Assembly: GCF_009882945.1 (NCBI RefSeq) | Contig: NZ_WTUY01000003.1 | Coordinates: 1 to 64,000 of the forward strand | Length of the DNA: 64,000 nt | Reading direction: 5' to 3' | Source: Alcanivorax sp. DP30 | GTDB taxonomy: Bacteria > Pseudomonadota > Gammaproteobacteria > Pseudomonadales > Alcanivoracaceae | Shown here: positions 25,637 through 35,619 of the stretch, in pieces | Position numbering within the stretch: the stretch's first letter is position 1 | Layout of the letters: each line of letters starts with the position of its first letter | Notes under the pieces: generated by a model | What the model saw: the letters and a program-made list of their open reading frames with translations, nothing else | What the model was told of the DNA's origin: nothing | Databases searched by the model: none | Position numbers and translations under genes: made by a program

Positions 25637-28006
25637 TTATTTCGCGGCGCTGGCCGGCTTGAGCAGGAAACGCGCCAATGCCGGAAGTAGCCACAGGGCA
25701 CCGATCATGTTCCACAGGAACATGAAGGTCAGCAGGATGCCCATGTCAGCCTGGAACTTGATGGAACTGAATACCCAGAAGATCACGCCAACGGCCAGGG
25801 TAATACCGGTGAATGCCACCGCCTTACCCGTGGTCTTGAGGGTTTCCTTGTAGGCCGACTCAAGATCCATGCCTTGCTTCAGGTACTCGGACAGTTTGCT
25901 GTAGATATAGATGCCGTAATCCACACCGATACCCACACCCAGCGCGATGACTGGCAGGGTCGCCACTTTCACACCAATACCCATCTGCGCCATCAGCGCC
26001 TGACAAAGAATGGAAGTCAGGCCCAGCGGTACGATGATACAGATCACCGCTCGAATGGAACGGAAGGCGATCAACACCAGGATGGACACCACCGCATAAA
26101 CCAGAGCAAGCATCGGATACTGGCTGGCTTCAATGGTCTGGTTGGTAGCGGCTTCCACACCCGCATTACCGGACGCAAGTTTGAACTCGATGACATCCGT
26201 GCTGTTGCGGGTCTCGGAGAAGTCCGCTACCGCCTTGGTCACCCGATCCAGAGTCTCGGCCTTGTGGTCATCAAGGAACACATAAACAGGGGTCAGTGAA
26301 CAGTCCAGGTTGTAGAGACTGTCCGGCATGAAACCCATGACGTTGTTAAGGGCATACTGATCCCGGGAAATGGTGGCCCACTTCAAGGAGCCCTCATTCA
26401 TGTTGGTGGAGATCATCTTGGTGGCGGAGGAAATGGTTACCACATCCTGCACCCCCTCCACGTTCTGCAGGGTCCACGCCAAGTCATCGGCAGTCTGCAT
26501 GGCCTGGTAGGTATTACAGGCTTCCTGCGGCGTCTTGCCCATTACGACAAGCACATCGGCACTCACCGAGTAGTTGGAAACCAGGAAGTTCACGTCGTGG
26601 TTATAGCGGTAACGGTCCTTGGGCTCATAACCACGGGGGCAATCCCTGTCTTCACACGGGTCCGGCCACAGTTCGGGCGCCCCCTTGTCCAGATCCCCAA
26701 TTTTCAGATCCTGGCTCAGATAGATGCCTCCGGCATAACCGATCACCGCCAACAAAATGGATGCTGCTGCCATGCCAGGACGGGTAAAGCGTGCAAACAT
26801 GCCAGCCAGCGGATGGTCCTTCTTCTCCCCGGCCTGAATCTTGCGAACTGCCGCCTGGCCAACACCCACGTAGGACAACACCACCGGCACCACAATCAGG
26901 TTGGTGATGATGATCACGGCGACCCCGATGCTGGCAGCCATGGCCAGTTCACGGATTACACCGATATCGATCATGTACAGGGTCAGGAAACCGATGGCAT
27001 CTGACACCAGCGCCACCATGCCCGGTACCACCAGCGCCTGCAGGGTGGACTTGGATGCGTCCAGGGGAGACTGCCCACCGGCCACATAGTTGGCCAGGGT
27101 ATTCACGATCTGCACCCCGTGTGACACCGCAATGGCAAACACCAGGAACGGCACCAGCATGGAGTAGGGATCAATGGTGAAACCCAGCGAGCTGACGATG
27201 CCCAGCTGCCAGATCACCGCCACAAAGGAACAGATGGAAACGGTCAGCGCACTGCGGATACAGCGGGTATCCAGCAGCAGCAGCAAGGCAATCAGACCCA
27301 GGGTCATGAAGAAGAACATGGCCACTTCCTGGGCCGCAGACATGACGTCACCGGCTTTCTTGGCCAACCCGACAATGTGAATGCGCACATTCGGGTACTT
27401 GTCCTGATAGGTCTGGCGGATCTCTTCCAGGCTGGCAGACAAGGCAGGGATATCCACCCCGTCGTCGCCCAGTGCATCCAGCAGGTACGCATGCACCACA
27501 CTGGACTGGAAGTTATCAGCGACCAGACGGCCCACCTGCCCGGAGCGCAGCACGTTGGTGCGCAGCTGCTCGAGACTTTCCGCGGAACCATCGTAGCCAG
27601 CGGGGATCACTTCCCCGCCCTGGAAACCCTGCTCGGTCACTTCGTTCCAGCGTACATTGCTGGTCCAGAGCGAGCTGATTTTACTGGGATCCACCCCTTC
27701 AAGCGCGAACACCTCATCGGTGATCTCTTTCAGCGCCGTCATGTACTCGGCGTTGAAAACATCCTCGCCCTGGGTTTCCGCCACGATCAGACGAATATCA
27801 TTACCCAGACTGAGATCATTTTTATGTTCAAAGTAATTCTGGATATAGGGATGGCCCAGCGGCACCATCTTGCTGATATCCGTGTTCAGTTGAATCTTGG
27901 ACGCCTGATACCCAAGCAGTGCAGTCAATGCCACAAAGAGGATCAGCACAACCTTGCGCGCCTTGAACAGCCCGCCGGCGATGTTTTGAGAAATGCTACC
28001 TGACAT
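25637..28006 (-). CDS. RND/MMPL family exporter
   Basis: A 789-residue inner-membrane pump of the MMPL (COG1033) type, predicted to use the proton gradient to move hydrophobic molecules. TM1 is at about residues 18-36, then a periplasmic loop to about 225, a five-helix bundle, a second loop, and a second bundle containing VATLPVIALGVGIGVDYGIY, the signature glycine/aspartate stretch. It begins 11 bp after the YCF48-like gene ends and is last in the operon DUF1302-DUF1329-YCF48-RND. The same four-gene set occurs in Pseudomonas and other degraders of hydrophobic carbon. The cargo is unknown; import-linked lipid removal is as possible as export. Confidence 0.9.
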   Translation of the reverse strand: MSGSISQNIAGGLFKARKVVLILFVALTALLGYQASKIQLNTDISKMVPLGHPYIQNYFEHKNDLSLGNDIRLIVAETQGEDVFNAEYMTALKEITDEVFALEGVDPSKISSLWTSNVRWNEVTEQGFQGGEVIPAGYDGSAESLEQLRTNVLRSGQVGRLVADNFQSSVVHAYLLDALGDDGVDIPALSASLEEIRQTYQDKYPNVRIHIVGLAKKAGDVMSAAQEVAMFFFMTLGLIALLLLLDTRCIRSALTVSICSFVAVIWQLGIVSSLGFTIDPYSMLVPFLVFAIAVSHGVQIVNTLANYVAGGQSPLDASKSTLQALVVPGMVALVSDAIGFLTLYMIDIGVIRELAMAASIGVAVIIITNLIVVPVVLSYVGVGQAAVRKIQAGEKKDHPLAGMFARFTRPGMAAASILLAVIGYAGGIYLSQDLKIGDLDKGAPELWPDPCEDRDCPRGYEPKDRYRYNHDVNFLVSNYSVSADVLVVMGKTPQEACNTYQAMQTADDLAWTLQNVEGVQDVVTISSATKMISTNMNEGSLKWATISRDQYALNNVMGFMPDSLYNLDCSLTPVYVFLDDHKAETLDRVTKAVADFSETRNSTDVIEFKLASGNAGVEAATNQTIEASQYPMLALVYAVVSILVLIAFRSIRAVICIIVPLGLTSILCQALMAQMGIGVKVATLPVIALGVGIGVDYGIYIYSKLSEYLKQGMDLESAYKETLKTTGKAVAFTGITLAVGVIFWVFSSIKFQADMGILLTFMFLWNMIGALWLLPALARFLLKPASAAK

Positions 28007-28017
28007 GCTGAGCCCCT

Positions 28018-29157
28018 TTATTTCACGTCTTCAATCACACGCACACCACCCCGACCAGCGATCAGGATGCCGCCCTTTTCACGGGGCAATACGGCGGAGA
28101 TAGATTCACGGTCCGGCAGGAACCGAAGAGAAAAGCTTTTGCCTTCGTCATGGCTGGCAAGAATGCCACCGGCGTTGGTGACCAGCACCACAGTGCCGTC
28201 AGCGAGTACCGCACCATCATTGACGCCACGGGTCAGACCACTGGGCACCCTGCTCCAGCTGACACCGCGGTTGCCGGTCAGCCAGATGTTGCCCTGCAAG
28301 CCATAAACCAGTGCCTTGGCATCAGACAGCACCGTAGCGCCAAATAGCGTGCCGCTATAAGGGCTATTCAGACGCTCCCAGTTGGCACCCTGATCCAGTG
28401 AGCGGAACATGGCACCTTTTTCACCAACCAGATACCGCGTGGAGGTATCGGCCGCCGCACTCAGATCGTAAAGATGCCAACCGTCTCCATTTTTCAGGGT
28501 ATCGAGCTTCTTGCTCCAGGTAGCACCACCATCGGTGGTCTCCAGGTAGTAGCCATACCCCCCCACGGCAATAGCGCGATTCCGGCTTTCGCACTGCACG
28601 TCCAGCAAGGGGGCACCGGAAGTATCTACCGGTCCGTTGGAGCTGGAGGCGTTATCCGCGTAGGGATCATCGCTATATAGATCGTCCCCATAGGGATCAT
28701 CACTGTAGTCATCTTCAGCGTAAGCATCATCGGCATAAGGGTCGCCGTAAATGTCGTCCATGGACAGGTCATCCACCGCAACATCACCCTGAGATTCGGT
28801 TTCCTCAGTACCATCACCACCCAAGGGGTCGCTGTACTGTACCGCCCAGGTTTCGCCGCCGTCGCTGGTGCCAAGCACCAGAGCATCGTGCCCTACTGCC
28901 CAGCCATGACGGGCGTCAGCAAAACAAACGCTGGTCAACAACACTTCCGTTGGTGAGGCCGCGACTTGCCAGTGCGCCCCTTCATCATCGGAGTAGAGGA
29001 TTTTTCCGCGATCCCCAACAGCAACAACACGACCACCTGCATCAGCCAGATCCAGATAGGTATTTGCCGCCACCAGAGGGGAATCATTTGCAACAAACTC
29101 TGCCTGCACAGTTGCAGACAGCACGGCCGAAACAGCCAAAACAGTTAATTTTTTCAT
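28018..29157 (-). CDS. YCF48/BNR-like beta-propeller protein with acidic insert
   Basis: A 379-residue exported protein: signal peptide LTVLAVSAVLSATVQA, then repeated propeller blades of the photosynthesis-assembly-factor/sialidase BNR type (SDDEGAHWQVA, TSDGGETWAVQ, TTDGGATWSKKL, SLDQGANWERL, GNRGVSWSRV). About residues 125-170 form a low-complexity insert made of D-D-P-Y-(A/G)-D-D units. The ATG at 29157 is preferred to a GTG ten codons earlier because it directly precedes the basic MKK of the signal. It is third in the operon with DUF1302, DUF1329 and the RND pump and probably acts as a periplasmic scaffold. The acidic insert may bind calcium (speculative). Confidence 0.85.
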   Translation of the reverse strand: MKKLTVLAVSAVLSATVQAEFVANDSPLVAANTYLDLADAGGRVVAVGDRGKILYSDDEGAHWQVAASPTEVLLTSVCFADARHGWAVGHDALVLGTSDGGETWAVQYSDPLGGDGTEETESQGDVAVDDLSMDDIYGDPYADDAYAEDDYSDDPYGDDLYSDDPYADNASSSNGPVDTSGAPLLDVQCESRNRAIAVGGYGYYLETTDGGATWSKKLDTLKNGDGWHLYDLSAAADTSTRYLVGEKGAMFRSLDQGANWERLNSPYSGTLFGATVLSDAKALVYGLQGNIWLTGNRGVSWSRVPSGLTRGVNDGAVLADGTVVLVTNAGGILASHDEGKSFSLRFLPDRESISAVLPREKGGILIAGRGGVRVIEDVK

Positions 29158-29204
29158 TGTCCCATCTCTTCCCGAGGGCCCCTTCACAAGGAGCCGAGTA
29201 CAAA

Positions 29205-29236
29205 ACGACCGGGGTGATGTGCCCCGGCCGTCTTGT
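29205..29236. promoter_or_regulatory. GC-rich hairpin between DUF1329 and YCF48-like genes
   Basis: CGACCGGGG and CCCCGGCCG (about 29206-29230) form an imperfect stem around 7 nt, followed on the minus strand by TTTTG. It could reduce read-through into the last two genes of the operon or protect the upstream mRNA from decay. Confidence 0.5.
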
Positions 29237-29272
29237 GCATGCGATCATGCAATCGATCGCGTTTTTTCTTTC

Positions 29273-30682
29273 TTAGCCACGACCACGGCGACGCAGGGCT
29301 GCCGGGTGGAAGTAACGGTCATCCGGTACCGGCTGGCTGTAGTCGAGAATGGACGGCTCTTCATTATCCAGGAACTGCACGTGATAACGCTGGGAGCGCA
29401 GATCATGGAAGGCGTCCAGCGCGGTCCACTGGGTCGGCACTTCATAGTAGTTCTTGATGTAGGCCAGGCTGACACGCCACAGCTCGCCACGACGGTCATA
29501 CTGGTCGATGGCGGCAATCTGCCAGGAGTCCGCATCAATATAGAAACGACGTTTCTGGTAGATGTGACGCTCGCCTTCTTTCAGGTTCGCTTCCACTACC
29601 CACACACGATGCAGCTCCCAACGCTGATAATCCGCGTTTACGTGACCTTTCTGCAGCAAGGTCTCGTAGCTAACATCCGGGCTGTCCATCTTGTAGTTGT
29701 TGTAGGGAATGAACATCTCGACCGGCTTGGCATGAACCAGCTTCCAGTTGTACTTGTCCGGTGCACCGTTATACATATCGGTATCATCGGCTGTACGCAG
29801 GCCATCTGCAGCAGCGATCGGGGTATCGTAAGCCAGGTTCGGCGCACGACGGACACGACGCTGACCGGCGTTATAGCCCCAGGCCTGACGTGGCATCTTC
29901 TTCTGATCAAGCATTTCGTGTACCAGTACCGCACCGCCAGCCAGACGTGCCGGCGCCTTGGTGAAGGACAGGTAGTAGAAGATCACATTGTCCAGGCTTT
30001 CGAAGTTGTACTTGGGATCGTAGTAACGGAAGTAGATTTCCTGTTGGGAAGTAATCAGCGAGTAAGCGCCGCTACGCTGGACCGCCACTTCAGAAGCACG
30101 ACGAACCACGTACAGACCACGCCAGCGCAGGATATGGTTCCAGATTGCCTGCAATGCCTTGTCTTCATTACTGCCACTCAGTATCGGGAACGGAATACCA
30201 CCAAACGCCTGATCCACACCGGTTTCACCCAGTTTGGCCTTGCTCGCATTACTCTTGGTATTGTCGTAAACCCACTGTGGCGCCGAGGTAGAACGATGAC
30301 TCGGGTACACATTCAGCTTGAAGGTATCCGGGTAGGTCTTGAGCATCGCTTTGACCCCATCCGGAACCTTGTCAGCATACTGACCGACGTTCTGATTGGT
30401 GATGGTAAAAACCGGCTTCTCATTCGCATAGGGGTCAGGGTGATGCTGCCCCGGACGGGTGTAGCTCTTGGGGATGTCCTTGCGCTGAATGCCACCAGTC
30501 CAGTCAGGAATACCCAGACCGGTAGAGACAGCTTTACCGTTGCCTTTTACTTCAGCACCGAAGGGAGTAAGGGTCTTGCCCAGTTTGGCTGCCTCGGCAG
30601 CGGGAACCGCCGCCTGAACCGTGGCCGCCACGCTGATAGACAGCGCCAGCGCGCTGCCCATTGCGGTCAATTTCTTCAACAT
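29273..30682 (-). CDS. DUF1329 family periplasmic protein
   Basis: A 469-residue exported protein of the DUF1329 family, whose fold is, as I recall, related to LolA/LolB lipoprotein carriers. It has a signal peptide (MLKKLTAMGSALALSISVAA) and family stretches GIPDWTGGIQRK, HRSTSAPQWVYDNT and the tyrosine/tryptophan-rich WRGLYVVRRASEVAVQRSG. The ATG at 30682 follows GGAGAGCAAATC; the frame extends 38 codons upstream into the DUF1302 gene end and that part is not real. It sits 46 bp after the DUF1302 gene. It probably carries a hydrophobic molecule between barrel and pump. Confidence 0.88.
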   Translation of the reverse strand: MLKKLTAMGSALALSISVAATVQAAVPAAEAAKLGKTLTPFGAEVKGNGKAVSTGLGIPDWTGGIQRKDIPKSYTRPGQHHPDPYANEKPVFTITNQNVGQYADKVPDGVKAMLKTYPDTFKLNVYPSHRSTSAPQWVYDNTKSNASKAKLGETGVDQAFGGIPFPILSGSNEDKALQAIWNHILRWRGLYVVRRASEVAVQRSGAYSLITSQQEIYFRYYDPKYNFESLDNVIFYYLSFTKAPARLAGGAVLVHEMLDQKKMPRQAWGYNAGQRRVRRAPNLAYDTPIAAADGLRTADDTDMYNGAPDKYNWKLVHAKPVEMFIPYNNYKMDSPDVSYETLLQKGHVNADYQRWELHRVWVVEANLKEGERHIYQKRRFYIDADSWQIAAIDQYDRRGELWRVSLAYIKNYYEVPTQWTALDAFHDLRSQRYHVQFLDNEEPSILDYSQPVPDDRYFHPAALRRRGRG

Positions 30683-30728
30683 GATTTGCTCTCCGTTAAA
30701 CCGGGCCGCACTGCGGCCCGCAACAAAA

Positions 30729-32696
30729 TTAGAAAGAGTACTTAACAGAAACCGAAGCGTTGTTTCGGTCGGCCAGTTTGTTGGAATAGTCAGCACCCCA
30801 GAAAGTGGTACCAGACATGGCCACTTCCAGGTTGTTCAAGTACACAAAATTAACGCCAAGAGTGGCGGCTTTACGGTCTTCCATGAAGTTGCCACCGATG
30901 GGGGAATTGCCGTTCACGTCATGGGCGAAACGCACACTCGGGCTCATGGAGATACCGGCGAAGACATTGCTGTAGTCCGCTTTTACGACCGCGCGGTAAC
31001 CCCAAGAAGTGGGATCGAGATTATACTCGTTGGGATTCTCCGGGTTCAGAATCTCGGCTTCGCTCCCAAGAATCGCGGCAGTAGAGTTGTAATCGAGATC
31101 CGGGTTTTCCAAGCCTTCGATATGCTCCACGCCAAGCTCAAGCAGAGCGATAAGGCCGTCTGCTCCAAAAGTGGGGCCGAAGTTATAAATATTCACCAAC
31201 GAGCCGTTGTAGCTTTCTACTTCGTCATAAAAATAGTAAAGCTGACCCGCTTCAACCTTCTGAGAGCCATCCAGACAGCTTCCACCAAGCTCAATCCGCA
31301 CACAATGAGAGGTGAAGTCAGCGATCTCCGGGCTTGGGTTCACAGCCACCCGAGCCAGGTTCTGAATGAGGTTGTCCCCCACTTCGTTGATGATGGCCCG
31401 ATTCGGACGGTAGGCGATCTCACCCGCGACGGACAAGTTGCCAAAAGCGGTATTGAAACTACCACCAATCATGTCCTGGTCTTCAACGTAAGCCATTTGA
31501 TACTCAGTGGTATCAATGGTCTCCGGTGCTCCAGCAGGCCCCAAACCATTAATCTGATTCAGACGAGACCCAACAACCGGGGTTTTGGCGTGTGTTCGAG
31601 TGTAGTAGAGAGCAAACTCTGTACCATTCAGGCTATCGGCAAAATAACGATAGGCAAAACCAAACTGGCCACTGTTGGATGCCTCTTTGTCACGAATTCG
31701 ATCAACCGTCACCTGAGTTGCTTCGTACTGGTAATCGGAGAACTGAGACGTGTAGGCAGCAAACGCGTTCTCAAGCCCTGGTGCACCTGCACCCGCAGCA
31801 ACGACCCGACCATCAATAATGACATGATCTGCCCCATTGCCCGGGAAAGCATCGTGCGTAGAGAAGTAAGTACCTACAGGAGCATCTTCCGAATTTTTCC
31901 AGTCGAACTGATAAAATGCTTCTAACGTGGCATTGAAAGTCAGACCGTAAGAAAAATAGAGGCTGTTGAGAGGCAGCAATGCTTCCTTGATCTCCGAACC
32001 CGGCAGGCGCAGGGCGTTGAGATCGAAGTAGTTGGCGGTGTTAACACCATTCTGCAGGAAGAGTGCTTCACCCCAGTTAATCACCTGCCGGCCCAGACGA
32101 ACATTTAAAGGCTTTTCGAAAAGATCGAAGTTGCCCCACACATAGGCGTCCAGCATTCGGGCACGCTCACCGGCATAACGCTCAGCGTCACTGGTGAAGT
32201 CATCACCAACACCGTTATTGGCATAATCGGAGTAAGTGGCATAACGAGTAAAACCATTACCCGGTACGAACGGGGCAGAATTATTCAGCACACCGCCGTC
32301 ATGGCCGCCGCCCATGATTTGCTGATCGTAGAATGCCGTACCACGAAGAAACAGGCCGTACTTGCCCTGCCAGCTCAGATCGAGTTCCGGTGTGATCTTG
32401 TAAACCAGTGAAGCCAGCCCGGTATCGAAGTTGTTGTTGGCATCGTTCTTGTTGATTTGAGAACCAAAGCCTTTGCTGGTCATGTCCACCACATCACCGG
32501 TTGCGGCGAGCATGGCATCCTGTGACTCGGTCCGGAACAACGCACCCACTGACAGAGTGGTGTCCAGTCGGCCTTGCCAGTCCGGATTATCGAACTGAAG
32601 CTGAACCGCCGAAGCCGGTGCAGAGAAGGCCCCGAGGGCGGTGATACTGGCGACAGCCATCGCCAGCCTGGTTTTACGCAGGTGGTTATTATTCAT
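30729..32696 (-). CDS. DUF1302 family outer-membrane protein
   Basis: A 655-residue barrel-type protein. The signal peptide (KTRLAMAVASITALGAFSAP) is followed by QLQFDNPDWQGRLDTTLSVG, the typical DUF1302 start, and by PLNVRLGRQVINWGEALFLQ. The last residues SVSVKYSF end in phenylalanine, as in outer-membrane barrels. Two cysteines (C-V-R-I-E-L-G-G-S-C) may pair in a surface loop. The start at 32696 follows GGAGTAGCTAC. It is first of the four-gene operon and gives it an outer-membrane component. The family occurs widely in organisms using hydrophobic carbon; the transported molecule is unknown. Confidence 0.9.
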   Translation of the reverse strand: MNNNHLRKTRLAMAVASITALGAFSAPASAVQLQFDNPDWQGRLDTTLSVGALFRTESQDAMLAATGDVVDMTSKGFGSQINKNDANNNFDTGLASLVYKITPELDLSWQGKYGLFLRGTAFYDQQIMGGGHDGGVLNNSAPFVPGNGFTRYATYSDYANNGVGDDFTSDAERYAGERARMLDAYVWGNFDLFEKPLNVRLGRQVINWGEALFLQNGVNTANYFDLNALRLPGSEIKEALLPLNSLYFSYGLTFNATLEAFYQFDWKNSEDAPVGTYFSTHDAFPGNGADHVIIDGRVVAAGAGAPGLENAFAAYTSQFSDYQYEATQVTVDRIRDKEASNSGQFGFAYRYFADSLNGTEFALYYTRTHAKTPVVGSRLNQINGLGPAGAPETIDTTEYQMAYVEDQDMIGGSFNTAFGNLSVAGEIAYRPNRAIINEVGDNLIQNLARVAVNPSPEIADFTSHCVRIELGGSCLDGSQKVEAGQLYYFYDEVESYNGSLVNIYNFGPTFGADGLIALLELGVEHIEGLENPDLDYNSTAAILGSEAEILNPENPNEYNLDPTSWGYRAVVKADYSNVFAGISMSPSVRFAHDVNGNSPIGGNFMEDRKAATLGVNFVYLNNLEVAMSGTTFWGADYSNKLADRNNASVSVKYSF

Positions 32697-32831
32697 GTAG
32701 CTACTCCGAGTTGCCAAATGGCTTTATTGTTCTTGCTGCTGTGTCCCTACACGAGGTTCAGATCCCATCTTTCCTACTGAAACACGCCACTAACAGCTAA
32801 TACCTAATTCTTACACATTAGAACCTAAAAT

Positions 32832-32854
32832 AAATCCCCCCTGAGGGGAGATTT
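32832..32854 (-). terminator. Probable pepN terminator
   Basis: On the minus strand AAATCTCCCC and GGGGGATTT pair around a very short loop and continue into ATTTTAGG. It lies 55-75 bp after the pepN stop and before the DUF1302 promoter area. Confidence 0.55.
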
Positions 32855-32908
32855 ACGACCAGCCAGTCACGATGCATTTCGCCCATCGAGATATGCAAAT
32901 ATTGACTC

Positions 32909-35512
32909 CTACTCCGCCAGTATCCGTGCCAGCACCTCTCGCAGGTTCGGGGAGGCCTTCTCACTCACGGATTTGAGTAAACCGCGGAAGACCTGTTGGC
33001 GGGAAGGCTCCAGTCGATGAAGTCGTGCCGCCGCATTGGCAATGCGAGCCGCAATCTGGGGATTGAGTTCATCCACGGTGGCCAACGCGCTGGTGAACAC
33101 CTTGTAGCCCTTGTCTGTATTGAACGCAGAAGGGTTGCTGCCGGCCAGGGCGCCCAGCACCGCCCGGACCCTGTTCGGCACCTTCCAGTCAAAGGCCGGA
33201 TGTGCCAGCAGCCTTTCCACGGTATCGATGGTCATCTCTCCCGGCGCGGAGGCTTGCACGGAGAACCACTGATCCATCACCAGCGCTTCATCTTTCCATT
33301 TTCGTGCAAACTGCTGCAGGGCCTGCTCTGCACCGGGTAAGCGGTGATGCACCAATACCCTCAACGCGCCCAGCTCTTCGGACATGCACAGCGGCAACTC
33401 GAACAATTCCACCGCGATACGTGCAGCCTCATGGTGGCCTCCGGCAGCCAGGTAATCCAGTGCCAGATTACGTAGCTGACGGCGCCCCATTGCCACACCG
33501 TCCATTTGCAACTCGGTGGCCAGCAGGTTTTCAGACAGCGACAACCATTGAGATTGCAATACCTTGCCCAAGGCCTGTTTCAGGTTCTGATGCGCCATGT
33601 GAATGCCAGACGGATCCAGAGGAGAGTGGCGATCACCCAATGCGACTTCCGTTGGCAGCGTCAGCAACAAGGCAGCCTGGGCAGGGTCTTCCCCGGCCCG
33701 GTCAATGACCTGCTCAAGCACCGGCGCCAACCGGACAGCCTCCTCATCCGCATTACCCTGCCCGCGTACCAATCTATCAAGCGCGGCAAAGTAAAGCCGT
33801 TGGGCAGCTGACCAACGGCAATAACCGTCGGTGTCGTGGGCCAGTAATGTGGCCAGCTGATCCGGACGATAATCAAACTCGAGCACCACCGGTGCCGAGA
33901 AGCCCCGTAGCAGGGAGGGCGTTACCGATTCACTGACAGGAAAATGAAAGCTCTGCGCTTGCTGATCCAGTATCAGCACCGTTTCTCGCAAGCCGTCCTG
34001 ATCCAACGCCACCGGCGCGCCATTCTTGTCCAGCAAGGCAAGGCGCACAGGGATTACCAAAGGCTCCTTGTCAGCCTGGCCCGGGGTCGGCGGAGTATGC
34101 TGCCGAAACGTCAGCGAATAATCGTCACCCTCCTGCTCGGCCTCAACAGACAGAATTGGCGTCCCTGCCTGGCTGTACCAGCGACGGAACTGCGCCATGT
34201 CCATGCCGGACACCTCTGCCATGCAATCCACAAAATCATCACAGGTGACGGCCTGTCCATCGAAGCGTTCGAAGTAGAGATCCGTGGCTTTGCGGAACTG
34301 TTCGGCACCCAGCAGGTGGTACTGCATGCGAACAATCTCTGCCCCTTTCTCGTAAATCGTCAGTGTGTAGAAATTGTCGATTTTCTGGTACTCGGAAGGG
34401 CGAACCGGATGCGCCATGGGCCCCTGGTCTTCCGGGAACTGATGATTCACCAGAAAATCCACGTCGCCCACTCGCTGTACCGCCGCCGAGTTCATGTCTG
34501 CGGAAAACATCTGGTCGCGGAAAACGGTAAAGCCTTCCTTGAGGCTGAGCTGGAACCAGTCGCGGCAGGTGACACGGTTACCGGACCAGTTGTGAAAATA
34601 CTCATGGGCCACCACGGATTCCACCCGCTGAAAACCGGCATCGGTGGTGGTAGCCGGGTGCGCAAGGACACAGGAGGTATTGAAGATATTGAGGCCCTTG
34701 TTTTCCATGGCACCCATGTTGAAGTGGCTTACCGCCACGATCATGTAGATATCCAGGTCATACTCGCGCCCATAGGTTTCTTCATCCCAGCGCATGGCGT
34801 GCTTGAGGGACTCCATGGCGTGATCCAGCTTGTCGAGATCGCGATGCTCGGCATACAGACGCAGTGCCACTTCACGCCCCGAAACCGTGGTAAACGTATC
34901 TTCCAGGCAGGCCAGATCACCAGCCACCAGGGCAAACAGATAGCAGGGTTTCGGGAACGGGTCTTCCCAGGTCACCCAGTGGCGCCCGTCCTCTTCGCCC
35001 TGCTCTACCGGATTGCCATTGGAGAGCAGCAAGGGATACTTCTTCTTGTCCGCGCGCACGGTAGTGCGGAACCGGGACAGCACATCCGGGCGATCAGGGA
35101 AGAAAGTAATATGACGGAAACCCTGGGCTTCACACTGGGTGCAGTACATGCCGTTGGACATGTACAGGCCTTCCAGGGCGGTATTTTTTTCCGGTTCGAT
35201 GTCGACAACGGACACCAGTGTTGCCTGCTCCGGCAAACGGCTCAGGGTTAACTCCCCGTTTTCATAGTGGTAGTCGGCTTCCTCCAATACCTTGCCATCC
35301 AAGGCCAGAGAGCGAAGAGTCAGCCCCTCGCCGTTGAACATCATGGAATCGGAAATCACTGCATCAGGATTACGCCGCAACGCCAGCTCACTAGTCACCG
35401 TGGTCACACCGTCATGGATATCCACATCAAGCGTCACGCTATCCACCAGATACGCCGGGGGCAGGTAATCCTTGAGGCGGGTAGTGGTTACAGCAGCGTG
35501 GGCAGTTTCCAT
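32909..35512 (-). CDS. pepN: Aminopeptidase N
   Basis: An 867-residue M1-family zinc metallopeptidase that trims amino acids from peptides in the cytoplasm. MGAMENKGLN is the exopeptidase signature, and VAHEYFHNWSGNRVTCRDWF carries the HExxH zinc site; the third ligand follows in SLKEGFTVFRDQMFS. No signal peptide. The start at 35512 (METAHAAV) follows AGGAGTTGTTTG; 31 upstream codons in frame are not plausible. The length is within a few residues of E. coli PepN. It is downstream of the VolA-like gene, with a hairpin at 35568-35593 in between. Confidence 0.96.
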   Translation of the reverse strand: METAHAAVTTTRLKDYLPPAYLVDSVTLDVDIHDGVTTVTSELALRRNPDAVISDSMMFNGEGLTLRSLALDGKVLEEADYHYENGELTLSRLPEQATLVSVVDIEPEKNTALEGLYMSNGMYCTQCEAQGFRHITFFPDRPDVLSRFRTTVRADKKKYPLLLSNGNPVEQGEEDGRHWVTWEDPFPKPCYLFALVAGDLACLEDTFTTVSGREVALRLYAEHRDLDKLDHAMESLKHAMRWDEETYGREYDLDIYMIVAVSHFNMGAMENKGLNIFNTSCVLAHPATTTDAGFQRVESVVAHEYFHNWSGNRVTCRDWFQLSLKEGFTVFRDQMFSADMNSAAVQRVGDVDFLVNHQFPEDQGPMAHPVRPSEYQKIDNFYTLTIYEKGAEIVRMQYHLLGAEQFRKATDLYFERFDGQAVTCDDFVDCMAEVSGMDMAQFRRWYSQAGTPILSVEAEQEGDDYSLTFRQHTPPTPGQADKEPLVIPVRLALLDKNGAPVALDQDGLRETVLILDQQAQSFHFPVSESVTPSLLRGFSAPVVLEFDYRPDQLATLLAHDTDGYCRWSAAQRLYFAALDRLVRGQGNADEEAVRLAPVLEQVIDRAGEDPAQAALLLTLPTEVALGDRHSPLDPSGIHMAHQNLKQALGKVLQSQWLSLSENLLATELQMDGVAMGRRQLRNLALDYLAAGGHHEAARIAVELFELPLCMSEELGALRVLVHHRLPGAEQALQQFARKWKDEALVMDQWFSVQASAPGEMTIDTVERLLAHPAFDWKVPNRVRAVLGALAGSNPSAFNTDKGYKVFTSALATVDELNPQIAARIANAAARLHRLEPSRQQVFRGLLKSVSEKASPNLREVLARILAE

Positions 35513-35567
35513 CAAACAACTCCTGACATTGGCTTTGGAATAACAGTTTAACGCGTCCCTGAAACGA

Positions 35568-35593
35568 CAACACCCCGCCGAAGCGAGGTGTTG
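35568..35593. promoter_or_regulatory. Hairpin between volA-like and pepN genes
   Basis: CAACACCCCGC and GCGAGGTGTTG form an 11-bp stem with one mismatch around CGAA. There is no T tract on the minus strand, so it is more likely a stability or partial-termination element than a full terminator. Confidence 0.5.
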
Positions 35594-35619
35594 CAACAAC
35601 TTCACATTGAAGGAAAAGC

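Noticed and set aside
33944-35251. 435-codon plus-strand frame opposite pepN, and similar long frames opposite topA, DUF1329, DUF1302 and the VolA-like gene.
   Set aside because: All mirror strong codon bias of the real genes; none has recognisable domains.
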